From Acanthococcus lagerstroemiae (Eukaryota > Arthropoda > Insecta > Hemiptera > Eriococcidae), in NCBI GenBank assembly GCA_031841125.1, contig CM063106.1, forward strand, positions 6,014,001 through 6,078,000: a stretch of 64,000 bases of DNA, written 5' to 3'. Each line of letters starts with the position of its first letter. Position 1 is the stretch's first letter. A program made the translations under genes and the position numbers. A model generated the notes under the pieces. The model made no database searches. It was not told the DNA's origin and worked only from the letters and a program-made list of their open reading frames with translations. Positions 21,540 through 33,679 of this stretch are shown here, in pieces.

Positions 21540-23430
21540 GCTAATTTCATTCTCAGACCTTACTGAGAGTTGAGAAGATGTTACTCAACAAAAATTTGAA
21601 AAATTTCACGAAAGTAAAGACTTCTTCAGGTAGGTACCATATCTGTTGCCGGACACAGGTGATCGCGATTTCTCAAATGCGACTTTCTTGGGCAGGGTTA
21701 GTCGGAGTAGTTTGCTATTGCTTTCCCCAAAAAGTGAAGACTAATACAGAAAAACACATGACAAATATAATCTATTTTTATCTGCCCACATAAAAATTTC
21801 GGCGGAGGTTGTCGAATATATTTCCGAAAAACGACTCCATATTACTCAACCAATTTGGGAAGACGTTTGGCAGTGGTTTCGACAAAATCAAGTAGTACGT
21901 CCTTATGCGGCAGAGTATGGGAGCTCAGAAGAGACTACAAGCCTCTCAGTTTCATCAATAAAGTGAAACATATTACAGACATCTGACATTGGCCACATGA
22001 CCATATTATGAGAATATTACATGTTGCTAGAATGAATTGCAACTTACCTGATTTAGTTATCGTCACTGAAACACCCTGTTCTCAATAACCTGAAATTAGC
22101 ATTCTAACTTATCCCAATATTAGCGACCTTTCTTGATGATATCATTCGAAGTAATATAAATGAATGACTAAATTCAAAAAAACTTCCGAAAACTCAGGAA
22201 AATAAACGCAGAATTATCGATCTGTGAAAGTTTTCTTATCTGTGATACATTAAAAAAAAAAAGAGAAGAAGAAGAAAAACACTAGGTTTTTCTATCAGCG
22301 CATTATGACGTAACCAAACTTCCAGTAAAACTAGGTGAGAAAAACGGGCTCAGAGTGAGAAGGAGAGAGAAATCGGTGGAATTTTATATAAGTTTATTTC
22401 ATTAGACTCGAAACCAACTTCAACTCCATTTAATTTAGAAGAAAGATGGTTCGGCAGAGAAAGCAGTTTACACAAATATAACGACGAATAAATGAACATC
22501 TTCGCTTTAAAAGTTGCACAACAAAGAAAATCCTAAGAACGTATCACACTGCACGGTAGAACGCGAATGTGTAATTGCGAAGTTTTGAAGTTATTCCGAA
22601 AACTTTTCTGTAGTTCGAATAAATTTTAGTTAAATTATGGCGGAATAATTATTATCATAAGTCGAAAGATTACAGAATCAGAAAATTTCGTTCATATAGT
22701 TGCCCCCACCGAAACTGTAAAGACGTGTCGGGTAAAACTTCTTCAGCGGCGGTAATGAATTTCGATCTTTTCTCTATTTCCTCGTTTTCTTTTTTAATGT
22801 CGTCTGATTTATAAGGAAAGTTTTCCTCCTTGCTTCTGGTCCACCGAGTGGAAAATTACATTATTCTTTTAATGAAGGAACTTGTATTTTTTTTCTTTTT
22901 TTTTTCTTTTTTACCGGAGTGAAATAATTAGAATCGTCAATCCGAGAACCGCATAAGTGCCCAATTCCGAATAAAGTTGAACTCTTTTCAATGTTACTCC
23001 GTCAAGAGGTGGCTTTTGAGCGTGGATTAATGACCTCGATTTGGGAGGAGCGCTTAAGCAATTATAATTGGAGCATGAGTAAGAAGACGATGCGCTTCAG
23101 ACTTTCTCCTGTCCGTCGACACTCGCTTTGCTTGAGTCGGTCTTTCTCAAAATTTCGCATCTTTCTTCTGCGAGGCGTACCAGTTCTTGTATTCTTCTTC
23201 TTGACTTAGGTAGTTTTTTTTTTTTTTTTTTTCTACATAAAAAGTGACCGTGCTTAGTTTGTATATGAAGACGAGTAGAGCGTTACATCAAAGACTTGTA
23301 AGTTGAGTCAGAAATACACAAGAAGCACATGTAGATAAATGAAGATTAGAAAGCTGTGAGAAGAAAGTTAGGAAATAAAGGCTCCGTAAGACTTATTCGG
23401 ACTAGAATAAAATGTATTCTAATTTCCTTA
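21540..23430. other. non-coding stretch, nothing recognised
   Basis: No supported feature apart from homopolymer runs (T about 23214-23231). Confidence 0.45.
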
Positions 23431-23433
23431 TGA

Positions 23434-24100
23434 CTAGAGACCGGATTCTTCGGCATTCAAAAATAGGAAATTTAGCAGCAACATCTGCAAAATTCGGTAT
23501 TTTCAGAATTTTAAAAAACAATATTTTTTTTCACAAGATAATCTGATAAATCAAAATTTTAAATTAAAATCACCAAAGATTCTGATTATACATAATGATA
23601 AGATATTTTACGAAATTGTTAAGTGAACTGATGGCGCCTGTCACTCAATATTAATTTGGAAACTGAGAATGAGCGCTCTAAATCAACAGATACTAGCGAA
23701 GCAAAATATATGCAGACAGCACCTGTGGATCACGAGAATTCGTGCTATTTACTTGATAAGAAGTGTCGCTGAAAGAAATACTCAATTCTCAAAGTAATGC
23801 AAACCCTTCATTTTTTGAAAAAACTTATTCTAATTTTTGCCGAAGTAGGTATCCTCGAGCCCCTGGAATGATCTGAATTTTTCGACGCACTTCTTCTATG
23901 ATCTCGACTTGATCGTGTAAAGACAAACCTTGTGTTGACTAAATAGCATTTTTCGGCATGTAAGGCCATTTTCGGCATTTTTCGTCAGTATAAAACATTT
24001 TTCTTCAATCCCCTACCACCATAATTCGTGCTTACCTCTCAAAATTACTCGTCTGCCTACTGAGGAAATGACGACAATGCCGAGGAATCCGGTCTCTACT
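23434..24100. mobile_element. inverted-repeat element with TTCGGCAT repeats, about 665 bp
   Basis: The left end reads TAGAGACCGGATTCTTCGGC at about 23435. The right end, ending near 24100, is its complement with one mismatch (GCCGAGGAATCCGGTCTCTA), so the terminal repeats are about 24 bp. TTCGGCAT-like words recur inside (about 23449, 23493 as TTCGGTAT, 23952, 23972). No coding frame. Flanking bases do not give a clear target duplication. The family is not certain; the length and ends would suit a non-autonomous hAT-type element. Confidence 0.7.
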
Positions 24101-24120
24101 TGACATATTAAAGCTCAAGG

Positions 24121-24790
24121 CATTCAGGCTATAGTAAAGATTGATTCAGACTCTACTACTGCTCAGGCAGGCTTTGTTAATTCTCTTCAGACTTTGTTGA
24201 AAAGCACTCAGGAATTCTAGAACTCATTTTCTCAGCATGTTACGTCTTATTCTATCCTTGCTAAAACTCGTAAAATCTATTATGACTATAGTAAGACTTG
24301 TTAAGATTCCTCCCGACTCCGTTATTAAGCATTCAGACATTTTTGGAGCTGGAAAACGTTTAGGTTCATCAGACTTATCTGGACTTATTAGAACTATTTT
24401 AAGACTGTTTTTGACTCCACTACGAGTCATTCAGATGACGTCAGAGCTCATACAGACTCTATTGAGTCTCTTGAAGACTCATTCAAACTGTTCTAAGACT
24501 TTTGTTTAAACTTTTAGTGTTAATTCAGATCCTGTATTCAGAAGCATTCAGGTGCAGCTATCACTTCATGATTCATCAAGATAATGTAGTAAGCCATTAA
24601 TTTTCAGGACTCTGTGCCACTCATCTAGACTTTGCTATAACTCATTCGAACTCATCAAAGCAGAGTCATCGAGATTCATTCCTACTGTTTTAGAACTAAT
24701 GTAAATTCTTAGAACCTTGTCACGTATAACCGATCTTTAAGACTGTGATAAAACCCCTACTTTATTAGCACTAATCTTTACTGTGTGAAA
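24121..24790 (+). repeat. 10.4-bp periodic GACT array, clearest copy
   Basis: GACT-type cores occur at 24372, 24382, 24392, 24403, 24413, 24424, 24434, 24444, 24455, 24466, 24476, 24486 and 24497: twelve steps in 125 bp, mean 10.4 bp, each 10 or 11. A typical unit is GACTCATTCA. The flanking parts (24121-24370 and 24500-24790) carry the same words less regularly. The 90-codon open frame 24237-24509 lies on this repeat and is not a gene. Confidence 0.85.
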
Positions 24791-24799
24791 ATCCATTCG

Positions 24800-25945
24800 T
24801 ATTCATACATGAAACTTTGGAGGAGGTAGCCACCCCTATCTTTATGAAATACTTCTGGTAACTATTTGGTAATGGCTCACGTGGGCAAGTTTCCCAATTT
24901 TTGTCAAGCATATGTCTTCAAATTGTAGACCACAATACAATGCTTCTACACTCCGAAATTCAGAATTTTTCTTCGTCCGCTTAGTTGTTCGATTTCTTCT
25001 CCAGCACTTATGTCTCCAGAGCTGGGTTCTTGCAAGCCTAAACGCTTATCAAGTTGACTGTCTACTCAATTTGTCCGTTGTCGTTTGTTTCCTGTGCAAT
25101 CAACGGTTCCCGAAATGGGAAGAGCCTTTGTATTGCACGCTCCGTAAAAATGTAGAAATTCGAGACAAATTTCAGGATCCGGTACAGCGTTCGGCAGAAG
25201 AAGCGAGAACAGTTTAATGGTTGTGGCGTTTATCCGAAGCGAACACCTTATAAGAGACGTGGGGGGGGGGGGCTAGAGGAACTTCTCTGAACTCGACTCG
25301 CACCGAACACCGACCAATTCCTATTACAATCGTGACCAAACTTTCTGGTTGAAAATTCAATTACACTCGTAAAAGTTAATTTTGATGTTGGCTGAGACTG
25401 TCGACTTCTAGAAGCTAATAGCGTTAAAAGGTTGTTGATATGGTTAAGTTTTAAATGTATTTTTGGTCTCGCCTTTCCTCGTACTAATTTAATTATAAAT
25501 GGGAACCGTAATACGCCTGCTGCCTGAATCTGCCGAGAGTCGCGGATGAAGATAATTACCCAAAATAATAATGAATGAAAATCCGGATTGTTAAATTCCA
25601 ATTTATGAATTAAAGATTCGTTTTCTATGAGAGGGGGGGGGGGGTAGGGGCAGAATAAGTAGGTGTTTCATGAGCGGACTGAGCTTTCTGTTTAGTGTAT
25701 TGGTAGAGGTTATTGTTCGTTTTAAATTATACAGGAGCGCAGACGATGGTATACTATGTGTAACTCATTCATCAACACGCACTACTTGATGTAAGTTTTT
25801 TTAAATTGTACATATATGCACTCTGTAACTTGAGTGGGGTTTTCACACTCATTATGCATTTTATTCTGAGCTAACACAAGTAAGAATATGTGTACTCAGC
25901 ACAGCGATCAGGACATTATCTACCATATTTTGTTACTTTCACCAA
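24800..25945. other. non-coding stretch with two G12 runs
   Basis: Runs of twelve G occur at 25261-25272 and 25633-25644 in otherwise AT-rich DNA. Open frames 24912-25217 (+) and 25248-25601 (-) have no recognisable domain. Confidence 0.45.
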
Positions 25946-25948
25946 ATA

Positions 25949-26156
25949 CACTGGATCACCAATACCGGCAACTTCAATATTATGAAAATCCTAGTGGCAG
26001 GGTTCGGTATTTCATGTAAGTTAGTATTTTATTCATTGTGTGTGTTTTTGCTCTGTCTAGTGTTGATCATAATAACAAACCCTGCCACTAGATGCTGAGT
26101 CCGAAAGCGCTCAGTGTACTATTTTAAGTGAGAGTTCCGGTATTGGTAGTCCGGTG
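25949..26156. mobile_element. mariner-like MITE, 208 bp, TA target site
   Basis: Terminal repeats of 20 bp, CACTGGATCACCAATACCGG at 25949-25968 and its near complement at 26137-26156 (consensus CACYGGAYYACCAATACCGG), each flanked by TA (25947-25948 and 26157-26158). A second inner inverted repeat, CTAGTGGCAGGGTT, lies about 50-60 bp from each end. There is no coding frame. TA duplication and short repeats point to Tc1/mariner-type mobilisation. Confidence 0.8.
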
Positions 26157-26164
26157 TATTTTGC

Positions 26165-26545
26165 TTTAACATCCTTATCAAGACACTTCGTCATTTTGAA
26201 AAGAGTTCGCTTTGCGGGTTATTCTTACTCTGCACATCGAAAGCTTGTCATGTGTTCAATGTTTATACTCCTGCACTAAGTCGAACTTTTCCTGAAAGTG
26301 TATTGTATTATTATTAAAATTATGTCGTAAAATATTTATGATAGCTCCACGGGGCGGGGACATCGTCTAGCCTTGAAATCAAGAAAAGGAAACCAGCAGA
26401 TATTCCAGCATTCGATGACTTGTATACACTTCGAGTTTTGAAACGAATTCAGGGGGCTTGGATTTGTGGACTAGAAACGCTTTTAATGGTCTGTTTAGGT
26501 TACTAAAACTGGTTATACCAGTGCAACTATATCGTGATGTATACA
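26165..26545. other. non-coding stretch, nothing recognised
   Basis: No supported feature. Confidence 0.4.
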
Positions 26546-26550
26546 GTAGA

Positions 26551-27450
26551 ATGTGATGCGATCTGACATACCCAGGCTTGTTGCGGAAAACAAAATTTCA
26601 CAGTTCGGCCAAATTAGTATAAAATCGGAAAAGAACTGAATATTTTTTCTTTGGTATAGAATGATTGTTTACATTATCAGGAATACTGTTCCAGCACCGT
26701 TTCCATTTTTCGCGATCTCCAACGTCGCCTGGAAGGCTTCTTACTGCGAGCGAGCACGTTTATGAAACCCAGGCCTGTAGTGGAGTGAAAAATTTACAAC
26801 TGGTAAACATACTACGACTACGGAAACAAACATAGCCATTGAAATGAGTACCACCACAATCACCAGTAAACCTACTGGAATGGTTCCTTGAGAATAGAAA
26901 AAAGAAATCGCTTATTTTTACAAATTAAAAAAACAGACGCAATCCCATTGGCTATATCCGAATTTAGTCACGAAAGGGTAATGTCGCAGCTGAGTTTAGG
27001 CCGTGCAAGCAGTTCAGTTTAGTCCCGGACCTTTATAAGCGCCTGCGAACAGGTAGTAGGCTATTCTTTCATCGACATAGAGATGTAACGCTATTGTCAA
27101 GCGCGCGCCTGGAATATTTAAAACGTGTTTCCTTTAAAATGATAGTGGCATCGGATTCAGCGTGAAAAAATAGGCCTAAAAATATATTATTCGTTTGTGT
27201 CCGGAAAATTTGCTAAATAAAGATAGAAAAATAGAAGTAACGGAAATATTACAGAAATTTTGAACTTGTTTTCCTCACAAATTAAGTTTTTATGTTGTCG
27301 TGTTCGAAGTATTGTAACTCTACGAATTTTCATCGGGTCTCAATAATTTAAAAAAAAAGTTCTCAGTGAAACGTGGTGTATCCGATGAGCGCATTATCTC
27401 AAAATCGATGTTTGCGCAACAAGCCTGAGTATGTCAGATCACATCACAGA
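26551..27450. mobile_element. inverted-repeat DNA element, about 900 bp
   Basis: The left end, with GATCTGACATACCCAGGCTT at its core (26551-26590), is matched in inverse orientation at 27411-27450 over about 35 bp with three mismatches. The interior is non-coding in all frames I read and shows no transposase. Target duplication not evident. A non-autonomous DNA transposon is the natural reading; superfamily not assigned. Confidence 0.7.
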
Positions 27451-27454
27451 TATT

Positions 27455-30400
27455 ACTTATTTTGAAAATTCTTTCTCATCTACTCCCGCTCTAAAACATG
27501 CTCCAAACATAGAAATATATGCAGTGGTTTGAGTTCAGTCTAATGGGATTATTGTGCGCCCTAAAAGGGTAAATTTGGAGTTTTTTTTATTTTATTTTTT
27601 AATGAGTTTATGTTCATTAAGAGAACGATGCGTATGTATAAAATCAAAAAACTCAACGATATTAACATGATTTTGTTGGTTTCAGTGACTCATTACTAGC
27701 TGTGTCTCACTAAAGTGGCCTCTGTCGCTCTATCCTATCTGGAATTGCGACAGATTTCGTCGAAGTAGACGTAGTATTAATATAATAATTGAATAATTGA
27801 CTTATATTCCGTACAAAACATGAAACTTCCCCGTACGAAAGTGGTTGCTTAGAACGACACCGATAGAATATTGGGCTTATATACTCTGTGTAAAACCTGA
27901 AGATCTCCTCCGCCCCACAGGTCAAGGGTATAAATATGAAATTTGTTGTTCAGCGTGACACCGATAAGCGTAGTACAATTAGTTGGAGGATAATATTAGC
28001 ACTTATTTCCCTTGAAATTTTAATTCAAGGATGGAACCCAGATAACCGCCATGTGAGTTTCGAAGAAAGAATGAATACATGCGGTTTAGAACTCAGACTG
28101 ACTCCGTTTTTGTCACTGATGTAAACTCTGTACCCTACCTCTTCACCAATTTGGAACACGATTATGTCGGGAAGAGAGAGGTGCTGATTCAAAATTATTT
28201 ACTGCCAAAATTGAGCCCAAACTTTCACTCACATCTTTGTGATCTGACAGAAAAGGAGGAGATTAATAGATCTTTAATGTGGACTGTAGTATCAGTCGTC
28301 ATAATTATTTTCTTTTTATTTGTTTCTAATGTGAAGTACGTTCTTGCTGATGCACGCTCCAGTGTCGTTCCCAATTCTCTCAAACTTGGTGATTTGGCTC
28401 ACTTCTCACTTCATCAAAACTGTTTACTTGGTTTCAGCTGAGCTCTAGCTCCACCAAACATTCGTTTCATTCTGAATCTTTAGCTATGACCTCGGCTCTG
28501 TGCCGGGGAGGGATACCGAAATGGAGGAATAGGCACAGTCAGGGCGAAAACCAAAGCTTTTTCGTATTTATGAAAATTTCTAATTTGGCTCCCAGTGTCT
28601 GTGAAAATTTTGAATTAAGCGTTTGCTCCAGTTCCAGGTATCAATAATAAGAAACCCTGTGAGAATGTGAAATATCCCCTTCATTCGTCATTCTAGGCGG
28701 AGACAGGTATAAATAGCAATGTCGTCTTGTAGGGATTGAAAAGGGGATGATCAATATTTACAGTAATTGAAAATTTTTTTTATAACATGTGTAATTTTGG
28801 ATGGAAAAGATTGGTTCCCTTATTGTGGCTCCTTTCGCCGTCAGTTCAGTTGAGTATGCTCATCTGTTTTCTGAAACTCGATCGGATTTTATTCTTGATT
28901 TCCAATAATTGTACTTCATTGTCGATCTGGATTTCATTACAAATCCTTGCATTCTTTCTTGACTTCATAATTTATGAATAAATAATTAATAAATAGAGAA
29001 TTATTGCCATTTGTTTTCTTCTTCTATAAAACTTCCTGAAATGTTCGCCTTATCCCCACCTTCGCTGTTAGTTGAAGACCAAACGATTTTGAAAAAGTCA
29101 TTTGTAATCCATACCTAGTAATATGAAAGGAAAACAAGAACTTAGTTTATTTCAAATCATGGCTTAAATTGCTGCATAAATCGCTAATTTCAAATTTTCA
29201 CGTTTTCAATAATATCTTCGCATAATATGCGCATTGAACTTGCTGCTGATTTCAACTAATGTAACTGTTTTAAAACATCATTCGGTGTTTTTTTTTTAAA
29301 CAATTTCCCTAAACAGTTTGAAATCAACCTGCATATTTGTTAAATCATCTTTAACTATTATTTATGTTTTAATTCAGACGGCTGCTGTTCCTGGTGGTTC
29401 AAACTTTACTTGAAAAAGGGACTTGCCTATTATCAGCGAGCAATGCTAGCCTGGAAGCGAATTTACATAATAAAGAGTAGCGACTAGCGAGCTCTTGTAG
29501 CTGTTGCGAATACTCCAACATTTATAGTAATTTAGGGATAATCTTTTTGCAAATTTATGCGATAATGGATTTCACATTAGCATAAATCAATAATAAATAC
29601 TCCTGGTTACATCCACCAGTTTAACTCGTTTATAGTGCACGTCGGAATATAAAGGGAATTTTCCAGTTTTAGCTGTTTTGATTTAATGTGTTCGAAGTAA
29701 ATGTGTGTTTTATTATGGTCGGTGTTATTCGACCTATTGTTTTCGAACTGCTGGCGGTTAATATGGGCGGAGAATCAATGGCAAGAAAAATTTAGTTTGT
29801 GTGAAAAGCGTATTATACGGAATTGAATGAAAAAGGAAATCTGTCGGCGATTAAACTGCCACAGTAAGAACTTCGGCGGTCTTGCATACGTAATTTTAAG
29901 GTCATTTGGGAAAGGCACGCATTCTGTAATGGTGTTCTGATGTTATAGTGTCTTATAATATTTTCCCGTTCATTAAAACCACCAAGTATCCTGTGTCTTA
30001 ATTTTGTTCGAATCGGTTGCCTGATTGGTGCGTTTACCATCGGTCACCTGACAGTCGATTGATGAATGTGCCTGTATACATAATTTTGCTTTTTCGGATA
30101 TTATAATTCAATGATATTGATGGCGTATGTTTTGATGAAGTGATAAATAGGAAGAAATTTCTATTCTTGTTAAGTACAGTTGGCGTGATTGAACTCAGCT
30201 TTTACAACATCGCAAATATACTCTCGAAAGGATGACGTACATGTTTTGCTCTGATGAACATGTATGATGCATCTGAAAAGTAATTATAGACAAAAATGTG
30301 CGCAGCGATGAAATAAGAGTTCACTAATACAATGAAAGTATTAAAAATAAGGAGTGGCGAGACGGAAACTTTATTCATCGAGAAATTAGCTTTTCCTGGA

Positions 30401-30480
30401 AACGAATAACTTGCGTTGTAGAATTTGGATGAAGGTCTATGTGAGTCATTCTTAGAAAAAATATACAACTGAAGCCTTCC
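27455..30480. other. non-coding stretch, nothing recognised
   Basis: Open frames 28079-28441 (+, 120 codons, with one hydrophobic stretch) and others have no recognisable domain. No RNA gene or repeat seen. Confidence 0.45.
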
Positions 30481-30484
30481 CACA

Positions 30485-30590
30485 TTGATTGATTAAAAAA
30501 TAAGCGTTCTATCATTAAAGTCTTTTGATTGAATAAAAAATAAGCTTTCTATCATTGAAATCTTTGCACATTGATTGATTAAATTAATCA
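30485..30590 (+). repeat. tandem TTGATTGATTAAAAAATAAG repeat, two and a half units
   Basis: TTGATTGAwTAAAAAATAAG followed by CTTTCTATCATTGAAATCTT or a close variant starts at 30485 and 30525, and a third partial copy starts at 30571. Periods are 40 and 46 bp. Confidence 0.75.
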
Positions 30591-30892
30591 TCTTTCTGAT
30601 TCATAATCAAATTTTTACGTTATACAAGCTGCCTTAAGAGAATTTTATTACTTTTTCCATAGACAGTTTGAAAAAATATTTTCACAATGTTGAACAAAAG
30701 TTTTTCATTTTTAAAACGTCACGTACATATGTTACTGTCTTTACTAACCAGAACAAAAGGGCATAGGTTCATAACTGAACCTCAAATTTTCGTATTCCAT
30801 CCCCTAAATCATCCATAAATAACGCAATAAACAGAGGTTAAGAAACAAGACATTTTTTATTTTTCAAACACATCCTGTGGTTGGGATAGCAT

Positions 30893-31000
30893 AAAATTCA
30901 GCCTTCCACTTTAATTCGTGAGCGGATTCATGTGGGTTACAATTTGTAACATGTAACATACATGAGCCCGTTCACAAGTCAGAGTGGAAGGCTGAATTTT
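30893..31000. mobile_element. 108-bp palindromic MITE-like element
   Basis: AAAATTCAGCCTTCCACT at the left end and AGTGGAAGGCTGAATTTT at the right end are exact complements over 18 bp. The arms continue imperfectly (TTCGTGAGCGG.TTCATG against CATGAGCCCGTTCAC) to a short loop, so nearly the whole segment can fold on itself. Confidence 0.75.
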
Positions 31001-31009
31001 AAAGCTTTT

Positions 31010-31885
31010 GTAACTTACAAATATGAGGTGGCAAGACTGAATGAGTTCTACTGGAAGCGACTGTCGTTTTGATGTCAATAATGAGTGTGGCACTGGTCAT
31101 TCTCTCTTGACCTATTAGTCACGAGGCTCCCAACTGGTTGGTGTTCTTATTTTTCCAAAAAAACATAGCCTGTATTTCTATTCTAACACGCACGTGTTAC
31201 TAGATTTTTCCGTTTATTTTCAAAATATAAATTTCCTTTTCCTAGTCGGTTATCATACGTAGCTCAAGGTGTCTACAAGGTTATATACATTAGTCTATAA
31301 AGTAGTATATTTGAGCGAATTCATGTATGTATGTAACTCATATAAGTCATATTTTTTCCTGTGAAGTCATATGATTATTATTTTTTAAATTATATGAATG
31401 AGAAAAATTAATGTATTCCAGCAGGTTGAAGCATAAAATGTTGCATGCTACATTCAGGAACAAGACTGGAAATAATATACATATATATTTATAATGAGAG
31501 CAATTTTGTGCCAAATGGAAAGAGCAAGCGGAGCTACATATGTATATGTACGTACATAATATCTAAAACGCTAAAACAGCAATGTAGGTAGTAGGTACTA
31601 AATGAAAAAATTCTACTCTTTTTGTTCTTTTTTTTTTCTTTTTTACGAAAAATCTTAGTGTATGCTGCCTTACTTTTGCGTTGAAAAAAAAAAAAATTGT
31701 AGAGGTCTTATAAGAAGTCATATCAAGTCGTATATTTTTAATTTCTAATTTCGGTAAACACCATCTAACTGCTAGATAGTTCCCTCCGTTCCCTCAGATT
31801 ATTTCATTTTTGTTCCGATTTTTTTTTCTTATTGCAGTTTTTAGACATAAATTCGACATTCTTCGGAGAAATATGCATGTACGAC
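31010..31885. other. non-coding stretch, nothing recognised
   Basis: AT-rich with several homopolymer runs; nothing else supported. Confidence 0.4.
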
Positions 31886-31906
31886 TGATTACAAGTATAA
31901 TGCACG

Positions 31907-31967
31907 GGGTGCGGTGTCATAGGGGCCACTTTGGCATGCATGCATCGCCATACGTCCCACCACACAC
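31907..31967 (+). mobile_element. 61-bp LINE 3' end with perfect 15-bp target duplication
   Basis: CAAGTATAATGCACG occurs at 31892-31906 and again at 31968-31982, exactly flanking a 61-bp insert. The insert matches the 3' end of the R1-like LINE at 62.2 kb in reverse orientation (GGTGCGGTRTCATAGG, CCACTTTGGCATGC, CATACGTCCCACCACAC). It is an extremely 5'-truncated retrotransposed copy of the same family. Confidence 0.9.
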
Positions 31968-31989
31968 CAAGTATAATGCACGTTAAATA

Positions 31990-33480
31990 ACAAAATTTGG
32001 TTAAAATTATGTTTGACTTGACTGTTGTGGGTTGTATATAATATATTATAGTTTGTAAAAGACTGTCGATTTGTAATCCGATTTCAAATTTCCGGAGTAA
32101 TAGGTAATCCTTTTCCCGTAAATGGCCTCTAATGTGGCTAAATACATAGGCTTTTTTTGGGAGTTTTTCTGCTTAATTTTTGAACTGGATAGTGGATACC
32201 TAACTTTAGATGATACCCATGCCTGGACCTTGAATTAGGATTTAGGGGTTCAAAGCGGAATTATTCGTTTCCAGGGTCGCTTTCGAGAAGCGAAGACGGA
32301 ATGTTCCGGTTATTTCATTTCGTTTCCCATAGATAATAATGTGAACGAAATAATCCGTTTTGAACCTGCCTTGATTCAGTGATTCATAGTTGATACAGCC
32401 TGCTGCTTAGTTGTAATCTCAATGACTCATAAGTTCACGCATCAACCTGCTTCCTCTTCCGAATGTTAATGCGTTGAATGTTGTACGGTGTTGAATTTGG
32501 ATTTTTCGGATTATTTGTATGGCGATTTTCTGAAATCGTTTCGGCGGTATCGGGTGTCGTTGACTATTTTCGCGAATTTGTTTTCTGATTTCGATTTTGA
32601 CTTTATATCGGCAATTACTGAGAGATTTTGTGTCGTGGATTTTTATTTTTTTATTTTGATGTTTTGATCGCAAATTTTGTAATACCGTTGAAAGTTCTTA
32701 GTTGGCAAGCGGATAGTAATTTAGCTGTTGAAGCGAGGGTGAAAAATATTGAGGTCGTGCGGAAATTTAGGAAAAAGAAGACAAAGGTCGGTATTTCATT
32801 TTTTCATTCATGAAACATATTAAAAAATATAATAATATTTTGGCAGTGACCTCAATTGGACGCCAAGAAATACGAGGATCACACATGCTCACATTTGAAA
32901 CTCCAGGGCATATGTACCATCGAATTATAGCATGCTTCTCAAGCATTTATTTTGTATAGTTTCAGGATATGGGCTCTGAATTTAGGTACCGGCCTTTTTT
33001 TGTGTGGCTATGATCTGCCAATTTTGAGACTGACTTAATTGCAAAGTTTTAAAATAATTAAAAAAGTGGGTTTCCAGTTCATTTTTTGCGCTGAATCTAA
33101 ATCTATCCTTGAAATATCTTACTGAGGCCATTTGCGGTCTTCAAAATGGTCTCAAAAGCCAAATTAGCCAAAAATCCGAAAAACAACTCAGCTTTCAGTT
33201 CGTTGTGTTTTGAATTTCAGCTTTCGGCTTTTGTGTTTCGTATAAACGAAATCCTTGAACTTTCGGCTTTCGACTTTTCTTCAATGTTTGCTTGCATGGC
33301 TATCGTCTTCTATTCCGAAACACAAGGTTCAGAAGAGAATTTCTTTAAGAGACAATGTAAATTTTGGCTGTCGGTGCAAATTTGCCAGGTTTAATCTTCC
33401 GGGCAGATAATTACAGAGGGATTTTATGCAACACACCGTAATTTTATTAAACTTTTAGAAAAAATCTGCAAATTTTCGAG
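31990..33480. other. non-coding stretch, nothing recognised
   Basis: No supported feature. At 33190-33290 CAGCTTTCrG-like words recur several times. Confidence 0.45.
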
Positions 33481-33499
33481 AATCGGTGTTTAAAGTTCC

Positions 33500-33590
33500 C
33501 TTTCTACCAAAATTTAAGACGATGGCATTGACCTTGAAATCGTTTCATTCATAAACATGCGTAGAGGTACTCTATTGGTACATTAATGAA
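33500..33590 (+). repeat. direct repeat, copy 1 (partner at 34.67 kb)
   Basis: The segment around GGCATTGACCTTGAAA (preceded by CCAAAATTTAA, followed by GAGGTACTCTATTGG) recurs at about 34670-34745 with CCAAAATTCAA, GGCATTGACCTTGAAA and TAGGCACTCAACTGG. The two copies flank the 33.7-kb modules and a LINE tail. Confidence 0.65.
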
Positions 33591-33679
33591 AACAGTTTTT
33601 TCAAGTTACCCGAGTGTTTTTGTATAAAATCGATTTTTGGGACCTATGTTGAACTTAAACGCAGAAAATATTGAATTTT

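Noticed and set aside
24237..24509. 90-codon frame with leucine-rich periodic residues
   Set aside because: Lies entirely in the 10.4-bp repeat; the periodic residues come from the DNA repeat.
30485..30590. A CRISPR-like direct repeat array
   Set aside because: Only two and a half head-to-tail units without distinct spacers; animal DNA context.
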